From: Psychroflexus salarius
GTDB lineage: Bacteria; Bacteroidota; Bacteroidia; Flavobacteriales; Flavobacteriaceae
Length of the DNA stretch: 64,000 nucleotides
Reading direction: 5' to 3'
Assembly (NCBI RefSeq): GCF_900129035.1
Contig: NZ_FQTW01000001.1
Span: 248,001-312,000, forward strand
Shown: in pieces, positions 45,344 to 54,150 of the stretch
How positions within the stretch are numbered: the first letter of the stretch is position 1
Layout: every line of letters starts with the position of its first letter
Made by a program: the position numbers and the translations under genes
Notes under the pieces: generated by a model
What the model was told of the DNA's origin: nothing
Database searches by the model: none
What the model saw: the letters and a program-made list of their open reading frames with translations, nothing else

Positions 45344-45380
45344 AAAAAAAGGGAGGATTTTAAAATCCTCCCTTTTTTTT
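45344..45380. terminator. Bidirectional terminator between rny and ndk
   Basis: The perfect inverted repeat AAAAAAAGGGAGGATTTT (45344-45361) and its complement, ending in eight T residues (to 45380), has essentially no loop beyond the central AT bases. It serves the convergent rny and ndk genes. Confidence 0.9.
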
Positions 45381-45397
45381 ATTAAATAAATTGTTTT

Positions 45398-45817
45398 TTA
45401 AAACATCTCTCTACCAGCGAAATGAAATGCTGCTTCAATTTCAGCATTTTCATCACTATCACTTCCATGAACAGCATTTTCACCAATAGAAGCTGCATAT
45501 TTTTTTCGGATTGTTCCTTCAGCAGCATCTTCTGGATTTGTTGCACCAATTAAAGTTCTAAAGTCTTCCACAGCGTTTTCTTTTTCTAACACAGCAGCTA
45601 CAATTGGGCCACGCGTCATATATTCAACAAGTTCGCCAAAAAATGGACGCTCTTTGTGAATTGCGTAAAAAGTTTCAGCGTCTGCTGTCGTCATTTGTGT
45701 TAACTTCATGGCTGTGATTTTAAAGCCTGAAGCTGTAATTTGATTTAAAATTGCACCGATGTGTCCTTTTTCAACAGCATCTGGTTTTAACATGGTAAAT
45801 GTTTTATGTCCTGACAT
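45398..45817 (-). CDS. ndk: Nucleoside-diphosphate kinase
   Basis: The 139-residue enzyme transfers phosphate between nucleoside di- and triphosphates through His117 (NAVHGSDS). [11 protein letters not shown] (about 5-15) and [11 protein letters not shown] are standard. An in-frame ATG at 45835 is rejected because a perfect -7 box (45833-45840, minus) covers it; the start at 45817 gives MSGHKTF, as in homologues. Confidence 0.96.
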   Translation of the reverse strand: MSGHKTFTMLKPDAVEKGHIGAILNQITASGFKITAMKLTQMTTADAETFYAIHKERPFFGELVEYMTRGPIVAAVLEKENAVEDFRTLIGATNPEDAAEGTIRKKYAASIGENAVHGSDSDENAEIEAAFHFAGREMF

Positions 45818-45832
45818 AATTTTATTTTTTGG

Positions 45833-45840
45833 CAAAAGTA
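45833..45840 (-). promoter_or_regulatory. -7 promoter box of ndk
   Basis: Minus-strand TACTTTTG is an exact TAnnTTTG match, 15 bases before the ATG at 45817, and rules out the ATG at 45835. The following bases CCAAAAAAT resemble leaders of two other genes here. Confidence 0.6.
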
Positions 45841-45877
45841 ATGATTTTAGTAGAATAGCAAAGCAACTTCAGTTAAC

Positions 45878-46885
45878 CTAAAACTGAATTAATTGTTCTT
45901 GTAGTGTTTTACCTGTTTTGGTTGATTTCATTTGCATTAAAACAGAATTGTCATTGAAGTTAAAATCTAAAGTTCCAAAGCTAGTTTGATTAATCACTTT
46001 GCCTACTCTATTTTGATTTGGTTCAGATGTAAAACTTGTGTAAGCATGTGTTAAGCCGCTTGAGGTAAAATCGTTCAAATCATAATTTAAACCATCGACT
46101 TCAACTTTTGAAAATTCTGAAATATGTCGGTCTCCACTCAATAATATTGTATTTTTAACTTGATGCTTAACAAGTAAACTTTTCAACCTTTCAACTTCAT
46201 GTGGAAAATTCCCCCAAGTTTCAAATCCATGTTCGTGTGACAAAAACTGAATACTCGACACAATAATATTAAAATCTGCATCGCTGTTTTGAAGCTCTTT
46301 TTCTAACCATTGCCATTGGACATTACCTAAAATACTTCCATTAGCCTTTTGCCAAGATTCATAGCGTTTGTTTGGGTTGGATGAAGCTTTAAGGCTATCT
46401 CTAAAAAATCGTGTATCTAGCAAATATAATTTAAGATCATAGCTACCTATATTGATGTCTTGAGCATGATAAATACCATCTTGTTGTCGCCGATTTTCAT
46501 CAGTAACGTCTATAAAATCTAAAAAAGCTAATTGGCTCTCTTCTTTGTATTCCCAATCTTTACCGCCATCGTTTAAACCATAATCGTGATCATCCCAAGT
46601 AGCATAAACAGAATAATTTATAGCCTTTAAAAAATCTTGATAATATCGATTTTGCTTTTGAAATTGATACATAGCCTTTAAACTATCCATATTTTTAGTA
46701 TCGGCATAAATATTATCGCCACCCCAAACAAATGCATCAGGCTGCTGTTGCTGAATAATCTGCCAATAAGACTGGTCTAAACGCTGGTTATTACAACTCC
46801 CAAACGCTACCTTATAAGTGTTTTCTTGAGGCTGACAACTCAAAACTAAACTTAGTATGAGTAGTGAAGATATTATTATTTTCAT
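45878..46885 (-). CDS. PhoD-like alkaline phosphatase-family lipoprotein
   Basis: From the ATG at 46885 the protein has 335 residues and a lipobox LVLSC (about Cys17); a frame-open ATG at 46912 lacks a signal start and is less likely. FGSCNNQ, the metal-binding WGGDNIYAD, YATWDDHDYG and LLSGDRHISEFS follow the metallophosphoesterase pattern of PhoD. It should be an envelope phosphatase or phosphodiesterase; the physiological substrate is not known. A TATTTTTA box (46899-46906, minus) precedes it. It is divergent from the DHH gene. Confidence 0.86.
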   Translation of the reverse strand: MKIIISSLLILSLVLSCQPQENTYKVAFGSCNNQRLDQSYWQIIQQQQPDAFVWGGDNIYADTKNMDSLKAMYQFQKQNRYYQDFLKAINYSVYATWDDHDYGLNDGGKDWEYKEESQLAFLDFIDVTDENRRQQDGIYHAQDINIGSYDLKLYLLDTRFFRDSLKASSNPNKRYESWQKANGSILGNVQWQWLEKELQNSDADFNIIVSSIQFLSHEHGFETWGNFPHEVERLKSLLVKHQVKNTILLSGDRHISEFSKVEVDGLNYDLNDFTSSGLTHAYTSFTSEPNQNRVGKVINQTSFGTLDFNFNDNSVLMQMKSTKTGKTLQEQLIQF

Positions 46886-46940
46886 GTTTAATTTTCGGTA
46901 AAAATACAGCATCTATAGCAGAGCAATATTAAGTTTTTAT

Positions 46941-46948
46941 TACATTTG
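46941..46948 (+). promoter_or_regulatory. -7 promoter box of the NrnA-like operon
   Basis: TACATTTG is an exact TAnnTTTG match six bases before the ATG at 46955, so the transcript should start at or very near the codon. The box covers a possible TTG start at 46946, which is therefore not used. Confidence 0.55.
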
Positions 46949-46954
46949 AAGATT

Positions 46955-47965
46955 ATGAAGAAATTTAAATTTGATGGCTTAAAACAAGCTATTTCAACTG
47001 CAAAAAATATGAGTATTGTTAGCCATCGTAATCCAGATGGTGACGCCGTAGGTTCTTCTCTTGCGCTTTATATTTGCCTAAAAGAAATTTATCCTGAAAA
47101 ATCAATTCAGGTTATACTGCCTAACAAATACCCGGCTTTTTTAGAATGGTTGCCTCGTCAAGATGAAATTTTATTTTTTGAACAAAATCCATCAACTTCA
47201 ACTGAAATTTTAGAGCAAAGTGACCTCATTTTTACACTTGATTTTAATGATTTTAGTAGAGCTGGTCATCAAATGGCTGAAGTACTGTCAGCCTTAAGCA
47301 CCGAATTTGTAATGATAGACCATCATCAACAACCGTCAGAATATGCTAAATATTTATACAGTGACACTAGTATTGGCTCTACATGTGAAATGATTTACGA
47401 AAGCTTTGTGTATTTAGGTTTTAAAGACTCTCTTAACCAACAAATTGGTGAGTGCTTATATACAGGAATTATGACAGATACAGGATCTTTTAAATTTCCT
47501 TCAACGAGTAGCAGAACACATCAAATTATTGGTGAATTAATTGATTTAGGAGTTGAAAACTCAAAAATTCATCAAAATACTTTTGATCAAAATTCATTAA
47601 ACCGACTTCATCTATTAGGTGTGGCCATGCAAAATTTACGCGTCATAGAGCAACATCAAGTCGCTTATATCAGTTTAAGTCAGCAAGAACTAGATCAACA
47701 TCAATTTCAAAAAGGTGATACTGAAGGTTTTGTCAATTACGGTTTATCGATTAAAGGAATTAATTTTGCTGCTATTTTCATAGAGAATAAACAAGAACAA
47801 ATTATTAAAATTTCCTTTAGGTCTGTTGGCGATGTAGATGTTAACAAATTTGCAAGAGAACATTTTGATGGTGGCGGACACAAGAACGCAGCTGGAGGAA
47901 AAAGCAACTTGAGTTTAGAAGAAACAATTCGTAAGTTTGAAAAAATTATCAAAAATGACTATTAA
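46955..47965 (+). CDS. DHH-family phosphoesterase (NrnA-like)
   Basis: This 336-residue protein of the DHH/DHHA1 type has SHRNPDGDAVGSSLAL (about 23-38), DFND, IDHHQQP (about 122-128) and C-terminal GGGHKNAAGG (about 310). NrnA degrades short RNA fragments and pAp; that role is likely but not proved. The next gene, gldI, overlaps by 11 bases, which matches gliding-bacteria gene order. Confidence 0.92.
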   Translation: MKKFKFDGLKQAISTAKNMSIVSHRNPDGDAVGSSLALYICLKEIYPEKSIQVILPNKYPAFLEWLPRQDEILFFEQNPSTSTEILEQSDLIFTLDFNDFSRAGHQMAEVLSALSTEFVMIDHHQQPSEYAKYLYSDTSIGSTCEMIYESFVYLGFKDSLNQQIGECLYTGIMTDTGSFKFPSTSSRTHQIIGELIDLGVENSKIHQNTFDQNSLNRLHLLGVAMQNLRVIEQHQVAYISLSQQELDQHQFQKGDTEGFVNYGLSIKGINFAAIFIENKQEQIIKISFRSVGDVDVNKFAREHFDGGGHKNAAGGKSNLSLEETIRKFEKIIKNDY

Positions 47966-48512
47966 ACAATTCTTGGCTTCTGCTTTTGTAATCGTGTTGG
48001 TATTTTCATGCAAAACGCCAGAAGCTAGAAAACCTATAAGCAAAAGTTCAGATTCATTTATAAAGCAATCTATTAACATCAACAAAGCCGTTGTTAAACG
48101 TGAAGAAAGCTTAATAAAAGCCATTATAAAAAAAGACAGTTCAAGAACCTATTTTGCTTCTAAAAATGGATTTTGGTATTCTTACGACCAAAAAAACAGC
48201 ACTGATACGCTTCAACCTAGTTACGGTGATGAAGTTGAGTTTAATTACAATATCATAAGTCTGGACAACGATACCATTTACAGCCGAACTGAACTAGGTG
48301 AACGTGCTTTAATTATTGATAAAGAAGACATATTTTCTGGATTACGTCAAGGTTTAAAACTCATGAAAGAAAATGAAACAGTTACCTTTTTATTTCCTTC
48401 TCATAAAGTTTATGGCTATTATGGCGATAATCAGCGCATCGGAAAAAACATTCCTGTAAAATCTGTAGTAACATTAAATAAAATAAATACTAATGAAACA
48501 CTTACAAACTAA
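47955..48512 (+). CDS. gldI: Gliding-motility FKBP-type peptidyl-prolyl isomerase lipoprotein GldI
   Basis: The ATG at 47955 (185 residues) gives a lipoprotein signal ending VFSCK (Cys16). An FKBP domain (about 60-180) shows YGDEVEFNYNI, GLRQGLKLMKENETVTFLFPSHKVYGYYGD and VKSVVTLNKI. GldI assists folding of exported gliding and T9SS proteins. An in-frame ATG at 47937 gives no better signal. It is embedded between nrnA (11-base overlap) and the cyclophilin gene (20-base overlap). Confidence 0.85.
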   Translation: MTIKQFLASAFVIVLVFSCKTPEARKPISKSSDSFIKQSININKAVVKREESLIKAIIKKDSSRTYFASKNGFWYSYDQKNSTDTLQPSYGDEVEFNYNIISLDNDTIYSRTELGERALIIDKEDIFSGLRQGLKLMKENETVTFLFPSHKVYGYYGDNQRIGKNIPVKSVVTLNKINTNETLTN

Positions 48513-49542
48513 ATTTTTAGCAATTGCTATTTTTACTTTATCACTGGTCAGTTGTAGTGAATATGCCGATTTAAAAGATGGAATTTATGCGGTATTTATG
48601 ACCAATAAAGGTGAAGTAGTCGTTAACTTACATTACAAGAAAAAGCCCATTACAGTTGGTAACTTTGTAGCCTTAGCTGAAGGAACACATCCAGAAGTTG
48701 ATGAAAAATATAAAGGTAAACCTTTCTATGAAGGATTAACTTTTCACCGTGTTATCGATAATTTCATGATTCAAGGTGGCGATCCGCTTGGAAACGGTCA
48801 AGGCGGACCTGGCTATAAATTTACAGATGAGTTTGATGATAGTTTAACACATGACAAAGGTGTAATTTCTATGGCCAATTCAGGACCAAACACAAACGGT
48901 AGTCAATTTTTTATTACTGTGGCACCTACAAAACATCTGGATGGTAAACACTCAATTTTTGGTAAAGTAGTTATTGGGCAAAACGTAGCAGACTCAATTG
49001 CTAAGGTTGAAACAGCTAATGCCAACCGCCCTAAAGAAGAAGTTATTATTGAAAAGTTAAAAATTGTTCGTAAAGGTAAAGAGGCTAAACAATTTGATGC
49101 TGTTGAAGCTTACAAAAACGGTATTGCTAAAATTGAAGCAAAAAATGAAGCCAAACGCGAAGCATTTGAAGCTCGGTTAGATGAAATGATGGCTAATATG
49201 TCTAAAACTGATTCTGGCTTAATGTACAGAATTACAGAACCTAACCCAGAAGGTGAATCTCCTGAGAATGGTAATACTGTTCGTGTACATTATGCTGGTT
49301 ACCTAACTGATGGCACTAAATTCGACTCTTCATTTGACCGAAATACTCCTATCAGCTTCAAATTAGGGACTGGTCAAGTTATTACTGGTTGGGATGAAGG
49401 TATAAGTTTACTGAAAACTGGAGAAAAAGCAGAGTTACTCATACCGCCAAATTTAGCTTACGGCTCAAGACAACGCGGTCCAATTCCTGCTAATTCTACA
49501 TTATACTTCGAGGTAAAACTCGTAGAAGTGATTAAAAATTAA
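48493..49542 (+). CDS. Cyclophilin-FKBP fusion peptidyl-prolyl isomerase lipoprotein
   Basis: In this 349-residue lipoprotein (LVSCS lipobox, Cys21) residues about 30-195 are a cyclophilin domain (FHRVIDNFMIQGGDP, GSQFFITVAPTKHLDGKHSIFG). A charged helical linker (about 200-240) leads to an FKBP domain (about 245-349; VRVHYAGYLTDGTKFDSSFDR, GWDEGISLLKTGEKAELLIP). Dual-family isomerases like this are known in flavobacteria (cyclophilin-FKBP, CFBP). It probably folds envelope proteins together with GldI, whose gene it overlaps by 20 bases. A terminator follows. Confidence 0.94.
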   Translation: MKHLQTKFLAIAIFTLSLVSCSEYADLKDGIYAVFMTNKGEVVVNLHYKKKPITVGNFVALAEGTHPEVDEKYKGKPFYEGLTFHRVIDNFMIQGGDPLGNGQGGPGYKFTDEFDDSLTHDKGVISMANSGPNTNGSQFFITVAPTKHLDGKHSIFGKVVIGQNVADSIAKVETANANRPKEEVIIEKLKIVRKGKEAKQFDAVEAYKNGIAKIEAKNEAKREAFEARLDEMMANMSKTDSGLMYRITEPNPEGESPENGNTVRVHYAGYLTDGTKFDSSFDRNTPISFKLGTGQVITGWDEGISLLKTGEKAELLIPPNLAYGSRQRGPIPANSTLYFEVKLVEVIKN

Positions 49543-49546
49543 TTTC

Positions 49547-49575
49547 AAAAAGGCTGCAAATTGCAGCCTTTTTTT
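49547..49575 (+). terminator. Terminator after the cyclophilin-FKBP gene
   Basis: AAAAAGGCTGCAA (49547-49559) pairs with TTGCAGCC and following T residues (from 49561). It is a hairpin with a one-base loop in the duplex drawing and a good U-tract, ending the nrnA-gldI-PPIase operon. Confidence 0.88.
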
Positions 49576-49592
49576 ATGTCCACTTATAAATT

Positions 49593-50681
49593 ATGGTTAA
49601 GCCTATTTATAAAATTTTACTAAGTGTAATTAGTTTAATATCTCTATTGAGCTGCACAGCATTTAAAGTCGATTCTAAAAATAATGATCTCATCACTTAT
49701 TTAGATGATTTTGTCATCACTGAAAACCCTGAAGATTTCAATGATTTTGGTGGAATTTCTGGAATAGACCAAATAAATGATTCTACTTATATTTTAGTGG
49801 CTGATTCACCTACAAATCCTCGATTATATAGCATTCGTTTAAAAGTTGAAAACAAAAAATTTAATGAAGTTGAATTGTTACGAAAACATCAACTTCAAAA
49901 TTTAGATAACAACAAGTTTTATGATCTTGAATCGATTAGATATGGTGAAGCTAATAACAATTACTGGTTGAGTAGTGAAGGAAATATTAAGCAAAAACAA
50001 CCCGCTTTTATAGCTAAACTTTCAACAAATTTTAAAGCCGTAGAACACATCGAGTTTAAACCGCCTTACACTATTGAAAACAGTCAACATAACGGCATGT
50101 TTGAAGGTTTAGATATTGCAAAAGATGGTTTTTGGTTTGCGAATGAGCTACCTTTAAAAACTGACGGTAATAAACCAAGGCTTGTTGATAATTATTCACC
50201 GGTAAGATTAGCTTTTTATAATTTTAAAACAAAAAATATCAGTAATGCATATGCTGTTAATTTAAGCCGAGTAAAAAAAATACCTCTTCTACCCTATTTT
50301 GTCAACGGCGTCACAGAAATTCTTCAACTTAGTGAAACCAATTTTTTATGGTTAGAACGTTCTTACTCAGCTGGTCACAAAAGCAAAGGAAATAATGTTT
50401 TTTTATGGTTAGTAACAACCAAAAATGCAACAAATGTTGCTAAGGTGAAATCATTAAAAAATCACAAAAGCAAAATAAAACCCGCTAAAAAAGAGTTACT
50501 ATTTGATTTTAATTCAATTAAGCCTCAACTCAAACAAAATATCGTAGACAATATTGAAGGCATCAGTTTTGGACCTCAACTCAGCAATGGCAACCGCAGT
50601 TTAATTCTTGTTTCAGACAATAATTTTAATAGCTTTGCGCCACAAATAAACCAACTTATTCTTTTAGAACTTAAGCTATGA
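49593..50681 (+). CDS. Esterase-like activity of phytase-family lipoprotein
   Basis: This 362-residue lipoprotein has lipobox LLSC (Cys21). A beta-propeller-like body has FGGISGIDQIND, YDLESIRYG, NGMFEGLDIAKDGFWFANE and DNIEGISFGPQL, matching the esterase-like phytase family (PF13449). Substrates in the family are poorly known. It ends on the ATG of the histidine phosphatase gene (four-base overlap). Confidence 0.75.
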   Translation: MVKPIYKILLSVISLISLLSCTAFKVDSKNNDLITYLDDFVITENPEDFNDFGGISGIDQINDSTYILVADSPTNPRLYSIRLKVENKKFNEVELLRKHQLQNLDNNKFYDLESIRYGEANNNYWLSSEGNIKQKQPAFIAKLSTNFKAVEHIEFKPPYTIENSQHNGMFEGLDIAKDGFWFANELPLKTDGNKPRLVDNYSPVRLAFYNFKTKNISNAYAVNLSRVKKIPLLPYFVNGVTEILQLSETNFLWLERSYSAGHKSKGNNVFLWLVTTKNATNVAKVKSLKNHKSKIKPAKKELLFDFNSIKPQLKQNIVDNIEGISFGPQLSNGNRSLILVSDNNFNSFAPQINQLILLELKL

Positions 50682-51250
50682 AACGTTTTTTATATTTACT
50701 ACCATTATTAATCATTACAGCTTGCCAAAACTCGAAGCCAACAAGTCATGAAAATACTTTTTGGTATGATTTACCAAGCGAAAATGCCAAAAAAACAACT
50801 TATTATTTTATACGCCATGCAGAGAAAAACAGAAATAATCCTGAAGAAAAAGATCCTTTTTTAACCGAAAAAGGCTTAAAACGAGCTAATCATTGGGCCA
50901 AATACTTTGAAGAAAAAAATATCGACCAAATTTTTAGTAGTAATTACACACGTTGTATTCAAACGGCCATTCCTTCTGCTTCATTAAATCAACTAAAAAT
51001 TAACGATTATGATGTTAAAAAAGATACTCTCTTTACAGACAATTTTTGGAAAAAAACTTATGGAAAGACAAATCTAATTATAGGACATTCTAACACAACA
51101 CCTCAGTTTGTAAACCAAATATTGAATAATAAAAAATATGAAATGATTAATGACAGTATTAATTATAAACTATTTAAGGTTGAAATCAGTAAAGAGTTAA
51201 AAATAAAAGATACTGTCCTTGATGTAAAGTTAGCATTTGAGTTGGACTGA
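50678..51250 (+). CDS. Histidine phosphatase-family lipoprotein
   Basis: This 190-residue lipoprotein has lipobox IITAC (Cys16). The phosphoglycerate-mutase superfamily signature is YYFIRHAEKNR (RHG-type, with RHA, about residue 41), and the second His is in LIIGHSNTTPQF (about 135). It is probably a periplasmic phosphatase; a substrate is not identifiable. It overlaps the esterase-like gene by four bases and the convergent DUF6503 gene by 21. Confidence 0.86.
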   Translation: MKRFLYLLPLLIITACQNSKPTSHENTFWYDLPSENAKKTTYYFIRHAEKNRNNPEEKDPFLTEKGLKRANHWAKYFEEKNIDQIFSSNYTRCIQTAIPSASLNQLKINDYDVKKDTLFTDNFWKKTYGKTNLIIGHSNTTPQFVNQILNNKKYEMINDSINYKLFKVEISKELKIKDTVLDVKLAFELD

Positions 51251-51979
51251 ATTTATGCTGGGATTTTCAGTTTTAATTTCGGATACTAATTCTAACTTAT
51301 TATTATGAAAAAGTTGAAGCAAATCTTCAAGTTCAACTTGCTTTGATTTTGGTTTGTAATTATCATAATCTATAAACTGTGTACCATTTATAAACTGCCT
51401 ATTTTTTGCAACACGAAAACGATAACCACCACGATTAACATGAAATTCATAAGCTAAATAGTCTAATGAATAATTTTTTTGATTAAACCAATACAAATAA
51501 GTGTCGTTAAAATCTTGACCACCATTTTCTTGCTTAAAATTTACCTCGACAACATAATAATCCTGATTGTTAAAACTTTGATTAGGTAAGCGTCTCAAAT
51601 TTACAGCTTGGTCTGTTAAACGATAGGGAAGCTGAACAAAATAATGCACCGAATTAATAGATTCACTATAAACATTTTCCAGACTATCGTTAACTTCAAC
51701 TGGTATTGAATCTATAAAGCGTTTAAATTTTCCACTGTAAAGGACATCAATTGTATCGCCTTTTTGTCGGCTAAGCTTCATTCCGTTACAAGTGGCTTCA
51801 GAGCGGTAATGTAAATTTCTAAAATCAAATTTTATCACACTATTATCTACAGCAGAAGTTCCACTAAATTCAATAGCTTGATTTACGATTTCCTTTGCTG
51901 AGACAGATTTTGAATTTTGTGAATTCTGGCATGAAATTGTCAAACTCAAAAAGAATAAGGAAGCTAATAATTGACGCAT
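51230..51979 (-). CDS. DUF6503-family lipoprotein
   Basis: This 249-residue lipoprotein has lipobox TISC (Cys17). KEIVNQAIEFSG, RKGDTIDVLYSGKFKR-like sequence and TYLYWFNQKNYSLDYLAYEFHVNRGG match DUF6503 proteins, which have an LolA-like beta shape and no known function. It lies opposite the histidine phosphatase gene, with a 21-base overlap at the 3' ends. Confidence 0.72.
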   Translation of the reverse strand: MRQLLASLFFLSLTISCQNSQNSKSVSAKEIVNQAIEFSGTSAVDNSVIKFDFRNLHYRSEATCNGMKLSRQKGDTIDVLYSGKFKRFIDSIPVEVNDSLENVYSESINSVHYFVQLPYRLTDQAVNLRRLPNQSFNNQDYYVVEVNFKQENGGQDFNDTYLYWFNQKNYSLDYLAYEFHVNRGGYRFRVAKNRQFINGTQFIDYDNYKPKSKQVELEDLLQLFHNNKLELVSEIKTENPSINSVQLKC

Positions 51980-52067
51980 AAAATAAAATTTATTGCAATT
52001 TCGCTATAAAATTACGGCTTAATAGCGGTTTAAATAAATAATTAAGAATTAATCGAAAGTAGTATTG

Positions 52068-52075
52068 TATTTTTG
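52068..52075 (+). promoter_or_regulatory. -7 promoter box of smpB
   Basis: TATTTTTG is an exact TAnnTTTG match 18 bases before the ATG at 52094. No matching -33 TTG is seen. Confidence 0.5.
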
Positions 52076-52093
52076 AATTAGAATTTAAAGAAA

Positions 52094-52555
52094 ATGGGGA
52101 AAGCAAATACTGTGAATATACAAAATAAAAAAGCTAGATTTCAATATGAAATCTTAGATAAATATACAGCTGGAATTGTTTTAGCAGGAACTGAAATTAA
52201 AGCTATTCGAGAAGGAAAAGCCAATATTGCAGAAAGCTTTTGTGAGTTTAATGAAAAAGGTGAATTATTTGTGATTAATATGGATATTCAAGAATACTCT
52301 CATGCAACACACTTTAATCACCAACCTAAGTCTGAACGTAAACTTTTACTCAATAAAAAAGAATTACGGAAGTTACACAAACAAGTTAGAAATACAGGAT
52401 TAACTATTATTCCACTTCGAATGTTTTTAAATGATCGTGGTTATGCCAAATTACAAATTGCGCTAGCCAAAGGTAAAAAACTATACGATAAAAGAGAAAC
52501 TATTAAAGATCGTGACACAAAACGTAAACTCGACCGAATTAAAAAAAGTTTTTAA
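52094..52555 (+). CDS. smpB: SsrA-binding protein SmpB
   Basis: In this 153-residue protein the OB fold has NKKARFQYEILDKYTAGIVLAGTEIKAIREGKANIAE; KLYDKRETIKDRDTKRKLDR forms the C-terminal tail that enters the ribosomal A site. SmpB works with the tmRNA at 5958. It is a single gene ended by a hairpin terminator. Confidence 0.97.
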   Translation: MGKANTVNIQNKKARFQYEILDKYTAGIVLAGTEIKAIREGKANIAESFCEFNEKGELFVINMDIQEYSHATHFNHQPKSERKLLLNKKELRKLHKQVRNTGLTIIPLRMFLNDRGYAKLQIALAKGKKLYDKRETIKDRDTKRKLDRIKKSF

Positions 52556-52557
52556 AC

Positions 52558-52588
52558 AAAAAACCTTGAGTTATACTCAAGGTTTTTT
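52558..52588. terminator. Bidirectional terminator between smpB and the carboxylase operon
   Basis: AAAAAACCTTGAG (52558-52570) and CTCAAGGTTTTTT (52576-52588) form a 13-bp stem with a five-base loop. It serves the convergent smpB (+) and acyl-CoA carboxylase (-) genes. Confidence 0.9.
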
Positions 52589-52606
52589 ATTTAGTAGGTA
52601 ATTTTT

Positions 52607-54148
52607 TTACAAAGGAATATTACCATGCTTACGTTCTGGTCTGTTAACTTGCTTATCAGCTAGCATTGTAAAAGCCTTAATCAATTTACGCCGTGTATTT
52701 TTTGGTTCAATCACTTCATCTATAAAACCACGTTGAGCAGCCTTAAATGGATTGGCAAAAGCACCGGCATATTCTTTTTCTTTTTCAGATAATTTTAACT
52801 GCGGATCATCAGCAGATTGAATTTCTTTTCTAAAAATGATTTCTGAAGCACCTTTAGCGCCCATTACTGCAATCTCTGCAGTAGGCCAAGCAAAATTGAA
52901 ATCGGCACCGATGTGTTTAGAATTCATTACATCGTAAGCACCGCCATAAGCTTTTCTTGTAATAACACTAATTCTTGGCACTGTAGCTTCACTTAAAGCA
53001 TAAAGTAATTTAGCACCATGTAAAATTATACCATTCCATTCTTGGTCGGTACCTGGTAAAAAGCCTGGCACATCAACCAAAACTAAAAGCGGAATATTAA
53101 AGGCATCACAAAAGCGCACAAAACGAGCCGCTTTTTTTGAAGCATCAACATCAAGTACACCCGCTAAACTCATAGGTTGGTTAGCGACAACGCCAATACT
53201 TCTGCCTCCAATTCTTGAAAAACCAACAATGATGTTATCTGCATAATTTTTATGAATTTCATAAAATGAATCTTCATCAACAATTCCACTGATAACTTCA
53301 TGCATATCGTAGGGTTTGTTAGCATTTTCAGGCACTAAACCTTCGAGTTGTTCACGAACTTCATCCTGAAGTTTTACAGGAGTCAATTCTGGTTTTTGCT
53401 TATTGTTTTGCGGAATATAACTGAGTAATGTTTTAATATTTTCTAAACATTCAATATCGTTAACAGCAGTTAAGTGGGTAACACCTGATTTAGTTGAATG
53501 CGAACTTGCGCCACCTAGCTCTTCTGAAGTTACTTCTTCATTAGTTACAGTTTTTACGACATTAGGTCCAGTAACAAACATATAGCTTGTATTTTCAACC
53601 ATAATGGTGAAGTCTGTCATTGCTGGTGAATAGACAGCACCACCTGCACAAGGTCCCATGATAGCTGAAATTTGTGGGATAACACCTGAAGCTTGTACAT
53701 TTCTGTAAAAAATATCAGCATAGCCACCTAATGAACGTACACCTTCTTGAATACGAGCACCACCAGAATCGTTCAGCCCAATAATTGGAGCACCAACTTT
53801 CATGGCGTGATCCATAACTTTACAAATCTTTTCGGCATGGGTTTCTGATAACGCACCACCAAAAACTGTAAAATCTTGAGCATAAATGTAGACCAATCTA
53901 CCATTTACTGTGCCATAGCCTGTAATTACACCATCACCGTAAAACACTTGGTCTTGCATGTTAAAATCGGTTGTTCTATGGGTGACTAACATACCTATTT
54001 CTTCAAAAGAGCCTTCATCTAAGAAATAGTTGACACGTTCTCGAGCTGTTAATTTTTTCTTTTCATGCTGTTTATCAATGCGTTTTTGGCCACCACCTAA
54101 TTTGGCAGCTTCAACTTTTTTCTGTAAATCATCTCGTGTTGAACTCAT
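52607..54148 (-). CDS. pccB: Acyl-CoA carboxylase beta (carboxyltransferase) subunit
   Basis: The 513-residue carboxyltransferase is typical of propionyl- or methylcrotonyl-type enzymes. [24 protein letters not shown] and [17 protein letters not shown] (oxyanion glycines) are followed by [17 protein letters not shown] and [16 protein letters not shown]. Length and motifs favour propionyl-CoA carboxylase, producing methylmalonyl-CoA. It is the third gene of a biotin carrier-biotin carboxylase-beta operon, two bases downstream of the biotin carboxylase gene. The symbol is assigned by type. Confidence 0.88.
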   Translation of the reverse strand: MSSTRDDLQKKVEAAKLGGGQKRIDKQHEKKKLTARERVNYFLDEGSFEEIGMLVTHRTTDFNMQDQVFYGDGVITGYGTVNGRLVYIYAQDFTVFGGALSETHAEKICKVMDHAMKVGAPIIGLNDSGGARIQEGVRSLGGYADIFYRNVQASGVIPQISAIMGPCAGGAVYSPAMTDFTIMVENTSYMFVTGPNVVKTVTNEEVTSEELGGASSHSTKSGVTHLTAVNDIECLENIKTLLSYIPQNNKQKPELTPVKLQDEVREQLEGLVPENANKPYDMHEVISGIVDEDSFYEIHKNYADNIIVGFSRIGGRSIGVVANQPMSLAGVLDVDASKKAARFVRFCDAFNIPLLVLVDVPGFLPGTDQEWNGIILHGAKLLYALSEATVPRISVITRKAYGGAYDVMNSKHIGADFNFAWPTAEIAVMGAKGASEIIFRKEIQSADDPQLKLSEKEKEYAGAFANPFKAAQRGFIDEVIEPKNTRRKLIKAFTMLADKQVNRPERKHGNIPL

Positions 54149-54150
54149 GC

